64,000 bases of DNA, taken from Sedimenticola sp. (GTDB lineage Bacteria > Pseudomonadota > Gammaproteobacteria > Chromatiales > Chromatiaceae). Shown here piece by piece: positions 49,612-57,629 of the stretch (position 1 is the first letter of the stretch; the number at the start of each line of letters is the position of its first letter). Below the pieces are notes generated by a model. The model was not told the origin of the DNA, ran no database searches, and saw only the letters and a list, made by a program, of their open reading frames with translations. Made by a program: the position numbers and the translations under genes. The stretch is from positions 1 to 64,000 of the forward strand of contig DRKS01000049.1 in NCBI GenBank assembly GCA_011051655.1, read 5' to 3'.

Positions 49612-51309
49612 ATGACCAACACCGAGGTTCCAACCCCGTCCAATTTCATCCGCAATATCATCGATGCGGATCTGAAGGCCAACAAGAATGAGGGCAGGGT
49701 GCATACCCGCTTCCCCCCCGAGCCCAATGGCTATCTGCACATCGGCCATGCCAAATCCATTTGTCTCAATTTCGGCATCGCCCTGGACTACCAGGGGCAG
49801 TGCAACCTGCGTTTCGATGACACCAACCCGCACAAGGAGAACATCGAGTATGTCGAGGCCATCAAGCAGGACGTGCGCTGGCTGGGGTTCGACTGGGAGG
49901 ACCGGCTCTACTTCGCCTCGGATTACTTCCAGCAACTGTATGACTATGCCGTGGCGCTCATCAAAAAGGGCAAGGCCTACGTCTGCGATCTGACGGCGGA
50001 TCAGATCCGTGAATACCGGGGCACCCTGACGGAGCCGGGCAAGGACAGCCCCTACCGGGAGCGTCCGGTGGAGGAAAACCTCGACCTGTTCGGGCGCATG
50101 CGGGCGGGTGAATTCCCGGATGGCTCCCGCGTCCTGCGGGCCAGGATCGACATGGCCTCCCCCAACATGAACATGCGCGACCCCACCATCTACCGCATCC
50201 GTCACGGTATCGTGCATCACCAGACGGGGGAACAGTGGTGCATCTATCCCATGTATGACTTCACCCACTGCCTGTCGGACGCCATCGAAGGGATCACCCA
50301 CTCCCTTTGCACCCTGGAGTTCGAGGACCACCGTCCCCTGTATGACTGGTTCCTGGATGAACTGGAGACCCCCTGCCACCCCCGGCAGATCGAGTTTTCG
50401 CGGCTGTCGCTCCAGTACACCGTCACCAGCAAGCGCAAGCTCACCGAACTGGTCGAAGAAGGCTATGTGCACGGCTGGGACGACCCCCGCATGCCCACCA
50501 TCGCCGGTTTGCGCCGGCGGGGCTACACGCCGGCCTCGATCCGGGATTTTTGCGAGCGCATCGGGGTGACCAAGGCCGACAACATGGTGGAGATGGGCGT
50601 GCTGGAAAGCTGTATTCGGGAGGACCTGGACCGGCATGCCCCCCGCCGCATGGCGGTGCTGCATCCCTTGAAGATCGTCATAGAAAACTACCCCGAGGGC
50701 CGGGTCGAAGAGCTGGAGGCTGCGAACCACCCCAAGGACGAGGCCATGGGCCGGCGCAAGCTGCCCTTCTGCCGGGAGATCTATATCGATGCCAACGACT
50801 TCCGTGAACAGGCGCCAAGAAAGTACAAGCGCCTGGTCACCGGGGGTGAAGTGCGGCTGCGCAATGCCTATGTCATCCGCTGCGATGAGGTGATCAAGGA
50901 CGGGCACGGTGAAATCATCGAGCTGCGTTGCAGCTACGATCCCGCCACCCTGGGGGCCAATCCGGAAGGGCGCAAGGTCAAGGGCGTTATCCACTGGGTT
51001 TCCGCCCATCACGGCCTGCACGCCGAGGTGCGGCTGTATGACCGCCTGTTCAATCATCCCACCCCGGACGCGGCCAAGGACGGCAAGGACTTCAAGGAGC
51101 ACCTGAACCCCGATTCCCTGCACACCCTGACCCGCTGCTTCGTCGAGCCCGGCCTGGCGGGGGCCGCGCCCGGTGCGCGCTTCCAGTTTGAACGTGAAGG
51201 CTACTTCTGTGTGGACACGGAAGACTCCGCCGGGGGCAAGCTGGTGTTCAACCGCATCGTGGGCCTGCGGGATACCTGGGCCAAGATAGAGAATCAGCAA
51301 CGGGGGTAG
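49612..51309 (+). CDS. glnS: Glutaminyl-tRNA synthetase
   Basis: This 565-residue class I synthetase has the HIGH motif in [15 protein letters not shown] (residues about 34-48) and a KMSKS-like VTSKRKL. The C-terminal anticodon-binding beta-barrels follow ([26 protein letters not shown]). Length is close to E. coli GlnS (554). Its presence means Gln-tRNA is made directly rather than by GatCAB alone. The start codon follows the heptamer array, and no strong Shine-Dalgarno element is visible between them. Confidence 0.97.
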   Translation: MTNTEVPTPSNFIRNIIDADLKANKNEGRVHTRFPPEPNGYLHIGHAKSICLNFGIALDYQGQCNLRFDDTNPHKENIEYVEAIKQDVRWLGFDWEDRLYFASDYFQQLYDYAVALIKKGKAYVCDLTADQIREYRGTLTEPGKDSPYRERPVEENLDLFGRMRAGEFPDGSRVLRARIDMASPNMNMRDPTIYRIRHGIVHHQTGEQWCIYPMYDFTHCLSDAIEGITHSLCTLEFEDHRPLYDWFLDELETPCHPRQIEFSRLSLQYTVTSKRKLTELVEEGYVHGWDDPRMPTIAGLRRRGYTPASIRDFCERIGVTKADNMVEMGVLESCIREDLDRHAPRRMAVLHPLKIVIENYPEGRVEELEAANHPKDEAMGRRKLPFCREIYIDANDFREQAPRKYKRLVTGGEVRLRNAYVIRCDEVIKDGHGEIIELRCSYDPATLGANPEGRKVKGVIHWVSAHHGLHAEVRLYDRLFNHPTPDAAKDGKDFKEHLNPDSLHTLTRCFVEPGLAGAAPGARFQFEREGYFCVDTEDSAGGKLVFNRIVGLRDTWAKIENQQRG

Positions 51310-51350
51310 ACAAAAGGGGGCTCGTGGCCTAATATTCGCGCTTCGTTTTC

Positions 51351-51426
51351 GGGGCCATAGCTCAGCTGGGAGAGCGCTACACTGGCAGTGTAGAGGTCGG
51401 CGGTTCGATCCCGCCTGGCTCCACCA
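51351..51426 (+). tRNA. tRNA-Ala (GGC)
   Basis: GGGGCCA pairs with TGGCTCC (one G-U), followed by A and an encoded CCA. The anticodon arm CTACA-CTGGCAG-TGTAG presents GGC. Length is 76 nt. Confidence 0.96.
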
Positions 51427-51428
51427 AT

Positions 51429-51504
51429 GTCCCCATCGTCTAGAGGCCTAGGACACCGCCCTTTCACGGCGGTAACAGGGGTTCGACTCCCCTTGGGGAC
51501 GCCA
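51429..51504 (+). tRNA. tRNA-Glu (UUC)
   Basis: GTCCCCA pairs with TGGGGAC, followed by G and an encoded CCA. The anticodon arm CCGCC-CTTTCAC-GGCGG presents UUC. Length is 76 nt. It lies two bases after tRNA-Ala, so they form one transcript closed by the following terminator. Confidence 0.96.
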
Positions 51505-51510
51505 TAAATC

Positions 51511-51543
51511 AAGGGGTTACGAGAAATCGTAACCCCTTTTTTT
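51511..51543 (+). terminator. Intrinsic terminator after tRNA-Ala/tRNA-Glu
   Basis: AAGGGGTTACGA (51511-51522) pairs perfectly with TCGTAACCCCTT (51527-51538) around a GAAA loop and is followed by T residues to 51543. It is a textbook rho-independent terminator. The base after its tail begins the putative intron fragment. Confidence 0.93.
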
Positions 51544-51544
51544 G

Positions 51545-51660
51545 GTGCGCCCAGCATGGGCGCACCCCTGTGGCTGGAAGTCCCGCCACGAGCGGGTCAC
51601 GGTGAATGAAGCGAAGTGCAACTGCACAACATGCACCTGAAAAACTGGTTGCTTTACAGT
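51545..51660 (+). mobile_element. Putative 5' fragment of a group II intron
   Basis: The sequence starts GTGCGCCCAGCATGGGCGCA, with the GUGCG 5' end expected of group II introns and a first stem GTGCGCCC/GGGCGCAC. It continues with GGCTGGAAGTCCCGCC and GGTGAATGAAGCGAAG, which resemble domain I segments. It lies directly after a terminator T-tract, the insertion site preferred by bacterial class C introns. No reverse transcriptase or domain V is present, so at best it is a truncated remnant. Recognition is by eye; the right end is approximate. Confidence 0.45.
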
Positions 51661-51749
51661 TCATGGCCGCTTGGGATGGCGGCAGGTTCGCCGCCGATCC
51701 CGGTCCCAGGGTCATCGGCCCGATCAATGAGCTGTTAGGACGTTTGTAC

Positions 51750-52919
51750 TTACAAAGCCCGCAGCGCTTCAGCCAGTTCCCGTAGTCCAATGGCTTCGAG
51801 GTTACCGGAAAGGGGATAGCGATCCTTCCCGGCATGGACCACGAAAGCGCGGGCTGGCCGGATGTCTTCACAGGCGTTGTGGAAGCCGCGTGATACCTTG
51901 GCCGATCTGGCCCGCTTGATCTCAATCGCCCAGATTGATTGGTCGTTATGTTCAATCACAAGATCAATCTCGGCCCCTGCCGATGTGCGATAGAAATAGG
52001 CGGTGCTGCGCCAGGGTAAAACGGAGAGCAATGTTTCGATGACAAAACCCTCCCAACTCATACCGACAATTGGATGGCCGGCAAGCTGTTCAAGGTTTTC
52101 TATGCCAAGCAGCGCGTGCACTAGGCCGCTGTCGCAGACATAGACTTTCGGAGATTTGACCAGGCGTTTGCCGATATTGACATGAAAGGGCTGAAGACGG
52201 CGCACCAGAAGCAGATCGGCCAGCAGATCGATATAGCGCGTAACCGATTGCGTGCTTATTTCCAATGCGCGGCCAAGTTCGGAGGCCCTGAGCATCGCCC
52301 CCTGGCAATGGGCCAGCATGGTCCATAGGCGCTCAAGCGTTGTCGCCGGTATGCGCGGACCGAACATGGGTACGTCGCGTTCGAGATAGGTGCGGATAAA
52401 ATCCTTGCGGATGGCCAGGCTGTCCCGGTCGTTTTCCGCCAGATAGCTGTCGGGGAATCCGCCCCGCAGCCATAAACGCTCGCGGGCCGCGTGGTCGTCC
52501 TCGATCTCAAGCGCGGACAGGGGAGACAAATTGATATAGGCGATTCGTCCGGCCAGGGTTTCCCCGGATTGCCGCAATAGATCAATGGAGGCCGAGCCTA
52601 AAATCAGGAAGCGCCCTTTTCCCTTTTGTTTGCGGCGGCCCTTGTCGATAATGCCGCGCAAAGACTGAAACAGTTCCGGCATGCGATGGATTTCATCCAG
52701 GATAACCAGCCGGTCCTCAACGCTTTCCAGGAACAGAGCCGGGTTTTCAAGCTTATTCCTGTCATCCCGGTCCTCAAGGTCGAGATAGAGCGCATCATGC
52801 TCTTTACCCACTTTAAGCGCCAGTGTCGTTTTCCCGACTTGGCGTGGGCCGATTAGGGCCACAGCCGCCTGACGGCGCATGGCTTCTTTGATCTGTCCTG
52901 TGACTATACGCGGTATCAT
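51750..52919 (-). CDS. AAA ATPase with C-terminal DUF4143 (nuclease-like) domain
   Basis: This 389-residue protein has Walker A GPRQVGKTTLAL (about 24-35), Walker B DRLVILDEIHRMPE and the GSAS sensor region. A winged-helix-like part follows (LRASELGRALEISTQSVTRYIDLL), and then a DUF4143 domain with the PD-(D/E)XK-like motif EIDLVIEHNDQSIWAIEIKRA. This AAA_14/DUF4143 family is widespread, patchily distributed and often on accessory DNA; its cellular role is unknown. Coding looks less GC-biased than in the neighbours. It sits between an intron-like remnant and a duplicated tRNA-Glu, suggesting acquisition. Confidence 0.9.
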   Translation of the reverse strand: MIPRIVTGQIKEAMRRQAAVALIGPRQVGKTTLALKVGKEHDALYLDLEDRDDRNKLENPALFLESVEDRLVILDEIHRMPELFQSLRGIIDKGRRKQKGKGRFLILGSASIDLLRQSGETLAGRIAYINLSPLSALEIEDDHAARERLWLRGGFPDSYLAENDRDSLAIRKDFIRTYLERDVPMFGPRIPATTLERLWTMLAHCQGAMLRASELGRALEISTQSVTRYIDLLADLLLVRRLQPFHVNIGKRLVKSPKVYVCDSGLVHALLGIENLEQLAGHPIVGMSWEGFVIETLLSVLPWRSTAYFYRTSAGAEIDLVIEHNDQSIWAIEIKRARSAKVSRGFHNACEDIRPARAFVVHAGKDRYPLSGNLEAIGLRELAEALRAL

Positions 52920-52995
52920 CCTTGCAATTTATCCACGAATTGGAATAATTGCAAGGTTAGTTTTGGAGAATAAGACCATTACCACCATAATAATC

Positions 52996-53102
52996 CATGT
53001 CGATGAGGTGGCAGGCAAGTGGGTGGGAAATGGTACTCCCTAGGGGAATCGAACCCCTGTTACCGGCGTGAGAGGCCGGCGTCCTGACCGCTAGACGAAG
53101 GG
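52996..53102. repeat. 107-bp direct repeat, copy 1 (with truncated tRNA-Glu)
   Basis: This segment is identical to 53196-53302, exactly 200 bp downstream. It includes 35 bp of flank and almost the whole tRNA-Glu (CUC) body. The copies diverge at 53103 versus 53303, inside the acceptor stem of the tRNA. Confidence 0.95.
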
Positions 53103-53105
53103 GTG
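53031..53105 (-). pseudogene. tRNA-Glu (CUC) pseudogene
   Basis: This copy is identical to the intact tRNA-Glu at 53231-53305 except that the first three acceptor bases read CAC instead of GCT. The 5' strand CACCCCT can no longer pair fully with AGGGAGT. The CCA-coding end is intact. Confidence 0.8.
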
Positions 53106-53195
53106 AGCCGGAATCCTTTGTCCGGTGGACAAAGGAAGTTCGGCGAACGCCCAGCCATGGAGGGCTGGGCCGGGCCCGGGCTACAGGGATGTATT

Positions 53196-53302
53196 CATGT
53201 CGATGAGGTGGCAGGCAAGTGGGTGGGAAATGGTACTCCCTAGGGGAATCGAACCCCTGTTACCGGCGTGAGAGGCCGGCGTCCTGACCGCTAGACGAAG
53301 GG
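53196..53302. repeat. 107-bp direct repeat, copy 2 (with intact tRNA-Glu)
   Basis: This is the second perfect copy of the repeat at 52996-53102. The 93 bp between the copies contain small palindromes (TTTGTCCGGTGGACAAA; CCCAGCC...GGCTGGG) and no gene. Confidence 0.95.
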
Positions 53303-53305
53303 AGC
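53231..53305 (-). tRNA. tRNA-Glu (CUC)
   Basis: On the minus strand, GCTCCCT pairs with AGGGAGT (first pair G-U), followed by A and an encoded CCA. The anticodon arm CCGGC-CTCTCAC-GCCGG presents CUC. The D-arm TCGTCTAGCGGTCAGGAC is typical of tRNA-Glu. Length is 75 nt. It is divergent from pcnB. Confidence 0.9.
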
Positions 53306-53379
53306 AGAGGACCGCGAAGAAATGCTATTATACCCCGCTTAACATCAGTCTCAAGCCGACAGCCGAAGGAAAAAGAAAA

Positions 53380-54672
53380 ATAGTCACCCCAACCATCATT
53401 CCGCGCTCCGAACACAACATCTCACGGGCCAATATCAGTGAGAATGCGGTCAAGGTTCTCTATCGGCTCAAGAATGCGGGTTACAAGGCCTATCTGGTGG
53501 GCGGTGGCGTGCGTGATCTGCTGCTCGGGCGCGAGCCCAAGGATTTCGATGTGGCGACGGACGCCCACCCTGAGGATGTGCGCCGTGTCTTCCGTAATTG
53601 CCGCCTGATAGGCCGCCGGTTCCGGCTGGCCCATGTCCATTTCGGACGGGAGATCATCGAGGTCGCCACCTTTCGCGGCATGCATGATGCCTCCGAGGAG
53701 GGCAAGCGGGAGAGCGAGAACGGCATGCTGCTGCGGGACAATGTGTATGGCACCCTCGAAGAGGATGCCCTGCGGCGGGATTTTACGGTCAACGCCCTCT
53801 ATTACAACATCGAGGATTTCTCCGTCGTCGATTATGCAGGCGGCATGAAGGACCTGGAGTCGGGCGTGTTGCGCCTGCTCGGTGATCCGGAACAGCGTTA
53901 TCGCGAAGACCCGGTGCGCATGCTGCGGGCGGCCCGTTTTGCGGCAAAACTGGGGTTCAGCATCAATCCCGCCTGTGAAAGGCCCCTGTTCGAACTGGGA
54001 GACCTGCTGGAGGGGGTGCCCGCCGCGCGCCTGTTCGAAGAGGTGCTGAAGCTGTTTCTCGGCGGCACCGCCGTGCATGCCTTTGAGAAATTGCGCCATT
54101 ACGGCCTGTTCGGGCACCTGTTCCCGGATACGGAGGACAGCCTCAGCCACGAGGAGCACGATTTCCCCATTACCTTCGTCACCCGGGGCCTGCAAAATAC
54201 GGATACCCGCGTCCGGGAGGACAAACCGGTAACCCCGGCCTTTCTTTTCGCCGTGCTTTTATGGGAGCCGGCGCGGCTGCTTGCCCGGGAGCTGGAGGAG
54301 CAAGGCAAGTCCAAATACGACGCCATGCAGCAGGCGGGGGGGGAGATCATCTCCCGCCAGGTTGCCCGGGTTTCCATCCCCAAGCGCTTTTCCCTGCAAA
54401 TGCGTGAGATCTGGACCCTCCAGCACCGGCTGGAGCAGCGTGGCGGCAAGCGCTCCATGCGTCTGCTGGGCCATCCCCGGTTCCGGGCCGCCTATGATTT
54501 TCTCCTGCTGCGGGCGGAATCCGGCGAGGTGGAGCAGGAGTTGGCCGATTGGTGGACGCAGTTCCAGGAGGCCGGCGAGGAAGGGCGCGGCCAGATGGCC
54601 GCCACCGCCGGCGCCGATGGCAAGAAAAAGCGCCGCCGGCGCCGCCGGCGCAAGAAACCCGCCGCCGAATAG
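53380..54672 (+). CDS. pcnB: Poly(A) polymerase I
   Basis: This nucleotidyltransferase polyadenylates RNA 3' ends and promotes decay. The core motifs are LVGGGVRDLLLGREPKDFDVATDA, then RRFRLAHVHFGREIIEVATFRG and EDALRRDFTVNALYYN. The C-terminus is strongly basic (KKKRRRRRRRKK). Conserved residues continue upstream of the first GTG at 53497 (IIPRSEHNISRANISENAVKVLYRL), but no ATG, GTG or TTG exists in frame back to the tRNA. The tentative start is ATA 53380, nine bases after GAAGGA; ATT at 53398 is the alternative. E. coli pcnB is known to start at AUU. folK begins at the base after the stop. Confidence 0.9.
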   Translation: MVTPTIIPRSEHNISRANISENAVKVLYRLKNAGYKAYLVGGGVRDLLLGREPKDFDVATDAHPEDVRRVFRNCRLIGRRFRLAHVHFGREIIEVATFRGMHDASEEGKRESENGMLLRDNVYGTLEEDALRRDFTVNALYYNIEDFSVVDYAGGMKDLESGVLRLLGDPEQRYREDPVRMLRAARFAAKLGFSINPACERPLFELGDLLEGVPAARLFEEVLKLFLGGTAVHAFEKLRHYGLFGHLFPDTEDSLSHEEHDFPITFVTRGLQNTDTRVREDKPVTPAFLFAVLLWEPARLLARELEEQGKSKYDAMQQAGGEIISRQVARVSIPKRFSLQMREIWTLQHRLEQRGGKRSMRLLGHPRFRAAYDFLLLRAESGEVEQELADWWTQFQEAGEEGRGQMAATAGADGKKKRRRRRRRKKPAAE

Positions 54673-55164
54673 ATGGCAGCGCTTGTCTATGTCGCCCTGG
54701 GGAGCAATCTGGACGGACCCGCAGGGCAGGTCCGCCGTGCCATCGCCGAGCTTGGCCGGGCGCCATCGATCCATCTGCGGCGCGTCTCCCGCCTTTACCG
54801 CAGCCCCCCCCTGGGGCCCGCGGGGCAGCCCGACTACATCAATGCAGTGGCGGAGGCGGAGACCGGACTGTCGCCGCAGGCGCTGCTGGCCGCCCTGCAG
54901 GCGATGGAACTGGCCCAGGGCCGCGTCCGCACTGGCGGGCGCTGGGGCCCCCGCCCCCTGGATCTGGATATCCTGCTGTATGCCGACCGGCGGATCCACA
55001 CTCCGGACCTGCGGATTCCCCACCCCCGGATGGCGGAGCGCGCCTTTGTGCTTTACCCTCTGTATGAAATAGCCCCCGGCCTGGAAATACCGGGCCGCGG
55101 TCCATTGCGTCGGCTGCTTCATGACTGCCCGCCAAAAGGCCTGGAGCCCCTGGATGAAGGATAG
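54673..55164 (+). CDS. folK: 2-amino-4-hydroxy-6-hydroxymethyldihydropteridine pyrophosphokinase
   Basis: This 163-residue folate-pathway enzyme transfers pyrophosphate to the pterin. VYVALGSNLDGPAGQVRRA starts the fold, and the HPPK signature appears as GRWGPRPLDLDILLYADRRI, followed by IPHPRMAERAFVLYPL. It starts immediately after the pcnB stop, the usual pcnB-folK pair. The deoxynucleoside kinase gene overlaps its end. Confidence 0.96.
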   Translation: MAALVYVALGSNLDGPAGQVRRAIAELGRAPSIHLRRVSRLYRSPPLGPAGQPDYINAVAEAETGLSPQALLAALQAMELAQGRVRTGGRWGPRPLDLDILLYADRRIHTPDLRIPHPRMAERAFVLYPLYEIAPGLEIPGRGPLRRLLHDCPPKGLEPLDEG

Positions 55165-55816
55165 AACCGGTTTGAATCCGCCCGCCTACCTGGTGGTGGA
55201 GGGGCCTGTCGGCGTAGGCAAGACCAGCCTGGTGCGGCGCCTGGCCGAGAGCTTCGGCGGCGAGACCCTGCTGGAGAAGGCAGAGGAAAACCCCTTCCTG
55301 GAGCGCTTCTATCAAGACAGGCGCCAGGCGGCGCTGCCGACCCAACTGTTCTTCCTGTTCCAGCGCAGCAACCAGTTGCAGGCATTGCGCCAGCGGGACA
55401 TGTTCCGCTCCGCCCTGGTAGCAGACTTCATGCTGGAGAAGGACCCCCTGTTCGCCCGCGTCAATCTGGACGAGCATGAGCTGAGGCTCTATGAGCAGGT
55501 CTATGCCCAACTGACCCTGGATGCGCCTTCACCGGATCTCGTGGTCTACCTCCAGGCCCCGGCGGAGACGTTGATGCAGCGCATTAACAAGCGGGGCCGG
55601 CGGGAAGAGCAGACCATGGAGCCCGGCTACCTGCAGAAACTGTGCGACGCCTATGCGGAGTTTTTTTATTACTACAACAAGTCGCCCTTGTTGATCGTGA
55701 ACGCCACGGACATCAATCCCGTGGAGCGGGAGGCGGACTACCGGTTGCTGCTTGAGCAGATCTGCTCCGTGCGCAGCGGCAAGCATTATTTCAATCCCGC
55801 GCCAGTACTGGTATAA
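55154..55816 (+). CDS. Deoxynucleoside kinase family protein
   Basis: This 220-residue P-loop kinase has Walker A EGPVGVGKTSLVRRLAE near residues 17-33, a LEKAEENPFLERFYQD block, QLFFLFQRSNQ and the lid arginines KRGRREE. The family phosphorylates deoxyadenosine/deoxyguanosine-type nucleosides. In proteobacteria this gene often sits between folK and panB, as here. The ATG at 55154 overlaps folK by 11 bases; an earlier in-frame ATG at 55121 is also possible. Substrate preference is not readable from the sequence. Confidence 0.88.
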   Translation: MKDRTGLNPPAYLVVEGPVGVGKTSLVRRLAESFGGETLLEKAEENPFLERFYQDRRQAALPTQLFFLFQRSNQLQALRQRDMFRSALVADFMLEKDPLFARVNLDEHELRLYEQVYAQLTLDAPSPDLVVYLQAPAETLMQRINKRGRREEQTMEPGYLQKLCDAYAEFFYYYNKSPLLIVNATDINPVEREADYRLLLEQICSVRSGKHYFNPAPVLV

Positions 55817-55818
55817 AT

Positions 55819-55853
55819 CCGTAAACCGTCAACTGTAAACCGTCAACCGAACC
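55819..55853. repeat. Heptanucleotide array (CCGTAAA/CCGTCAA) x5
   Basis: Five 7-bp units, CCGTAAA, CCGTCAA, CTGTAAA, CCGTCAA and CCGAACC, fill the gap between the kinase stop and the panB start codon at 55855. The unit is a rotation of the GTCAACC unit at 37121. No other ribosome-binding signal is visible for panB. Confidence 0.85.
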
Positions 55854-55854
55854 C

Positions 55855-56649
55855 ATGTCCGACATCACCATCGCCACCCTGGACCGGATGAAAAAGCAGG
55901 GTGAGAAGATCGCCGTGCTCACCTGCTACGACGCCAGTTTCGCCCGTCTCCTGGAGGATGCCGGCGTGGAGGTGCTGCTGGTGGGGGACTCCCTGGGGAT
56001 GGTGATCCAGGGGCAGGAGAGCACGCTGCCGGTGCGGGTGGACGATATGGTTTACCACAGCCGCAACGTGGCCCGGGCCCGCCGGCACGCCCTGATGGTC
56101 GTGGACATGCCCTTCATGAGCTACAGCTCCGCCGCCCAGGCGCTGGATACGGCCGGACGCCTGATGAAAGAGGGCGGGGCGCACATGGTGAAACTGGAGG
56201 GCGGGACCACCCAACTGGAGACCGTGCGCCACCTGGTGGCCCATGCCGTGCCCGTCTGCGCCCACCTCGGGCTGTTGCCCCAGTCGGTGCATAAGCTGGG
56301 GGGGTACCGGGTGCAGGGCCGTGACGGGGAATCGGCCCGGATCATGAAGGAGGAGGCCCTGGCCTTGCAGGAGGCCGGCGCCCAGATGCTGGTGCTGGAG
56401 TGCGTGCCGGCCGCCCTCGCCGGGGAGATCAGCCGGCTGCTGGATATCCCGGTGATCGGCATCGGCGCGGGCCCGGATTGCGACGGGCAGGTGCTGGTGC
56501 TCTACGATATGCTCGGCATCGCCGCCGACGCCCCGCCCCGGTTCGTGAAGAATTTTCTCACCGGGGCGGGGACCATACCCGGGGCCCTTGCCGCTTATGT
56601 CCGGGCGGTGAAGGAGGGCGGCTTTCCGGGGCCGGAGCATGGTTTTTAA
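55855..56649 (+). CDS. panB: 3-methyl-2-oxobutanoate hydroxymethyltransferase
   Basis: This 264-residue enzyme makes ketopantoate in pantothenate synthesis. Diagnostic blocks are LTCYDASFARLLEDAGVEVLLVGDSLGMV, VDMPFMSYS, AHLGLLPQSVHKLGGYRVQG and the IGIGAGPDCDGQVLVLYDMLG loop. Length equals that of E. coli PanB. The start codon follows a heptamer array by one base. panC follows 116 bp later. Confidence 0.97.
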   Translation: MSDITIATLDRMKKQGEKIAVLTCYDASFARLLEDAGVEVLLVGDSLGMVIQGQESTLPVRVDDMVYHSRNVARARRHALMVVDMPFMSYSSAAQALDTAGRLMKEGGAHMVKLEGGTTQLETVRHLVAHAVPVCAHLGLLPQSVHKLGGYRVQGRDGESARIMKEEALALQEAGAQMLVLECVPAALAGEISRLLDIPVIGIGAGPDCDGQVLVLYDMLGIAADAPPRFVKNFLTGAGTIPGALAAYVRAVKEGGFPGPEHGF

Positions 56650-56765
56650 AGATTGTTTGCCACGGAGACGCGGACAGCTTTCAGTGTTTAGCAATATCAA
56701 GCCTGGTGGGCCCTGCGCCTTGGTGGCGAAAATGCATTGTCTAATGGTGTCCAGGTAGTGATTGG

Positions 56766-57629
56766 ATGAAGACCGTTGAAACAATCAGAGATCTGCGCCG
56801 GCAGATGGCCGCCTGGCGGGCCGCCGGGGAGTCGGCCGCCCTGGTGCCCACCATGGGTAACCTGCATGGGGGGCATCTGGAACTCGTCCGGGAGGCGCGG
56901 CGGCGGGCGGACCGGGTGGTGGTGAGTATTTTTGTCAATCCTTTGCAGTTTGGCGCCGGGGAGGATTTCGAAGCCTATCCCCGCACGCTGCGGCAGGACG
57001 CGGAAAGGCTCGAGCATGCCCGCGCGGACCTGCTTTTCGCGCCCTCCAGCGAGGAACTCTATCCGCGGCGGCGGGAGGCCCAGACCCGTGTTGAAGTCCC
57101 CGGTCTCTCCGGGATCCTCTGCGGGGCCTCCCGTCCCGGGCATTTCGCCGGCGTCGCCACGGTGGTGTGCAAGCTGTTCAACCTGGTCCAGCCGGACCTG
57201 GCCCTGTTCGGGGAGAAGGACTTTCAGCAACTGCTGGTCATCCGGCGCATGACGGAGGATCTCTGCATCCCGGTGGAGATCGTCGGCGTGGCCACGGTGC
57301 GGGAGCCGGACGGGCTGGCGCGCAGCTCCCGCAACGGCTATCTGACCCCGGAGGAACGCTGCCGGGCGCCGGCCCTGTACCGCATCCTGCGCGAGACCGC
57401 CGCGGCCGTCGAGAATGGTGACCGGGACTACCCGGCGCTGGAGGCCGGTGCAGCGCAAAAACTGGCCAGCGCCGGGTTCGAGCCGGACTATGTCAGCATC
57501 CGCCGGGCGGCGGATCTGGCGGCGCCGAAGCGGCATGAGCGGGACCTGGTGATCCTGGCGGCCGCCCGGCTGGGGCGGGCGCGGCTGATCGACAATCTGC
57601 GCGTGATGCGCTCACAGGCGGGGTCATGA
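56766..57629 (+). CDS. panC: Pantothenate synthetase
   Basis: This 287-residue ATP-dependent ligase joins pantoate and beta-alanine. [14 protein letters not shown] is the HIGH-like site, [22 protein letters not shown] follows, and [13 protein letters not shown] is the KMSKS-like region. The stop overlaps the mscS start (ATGATG), so the channel gene is translationally coupled. Confidence 0.97.
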   Translation: MKTVETIRDLRRQMAAWRAAGESAALVPTMGNLHGGHLELVREARRRADRVVVSIFVNPLQFGAGEDFEAYPRTLRQDAERLEHARADLLFAPSSEELYPRRREAQTRVEVPGLSGILCGASRPGHFAGVATVVCKLFNLVQPDLALFGEKDFQQLLVIRRMTEDLCIPVEIVGVATVREPDGLARSSRNGYLTPEERCRAPALYRILRETAAAVENGDRDYPALEAGAAQKLASAGFEPDYVSIRRAADLAAPKRHERDLVILAAARLGRARLIDNLRVMRSQAGS

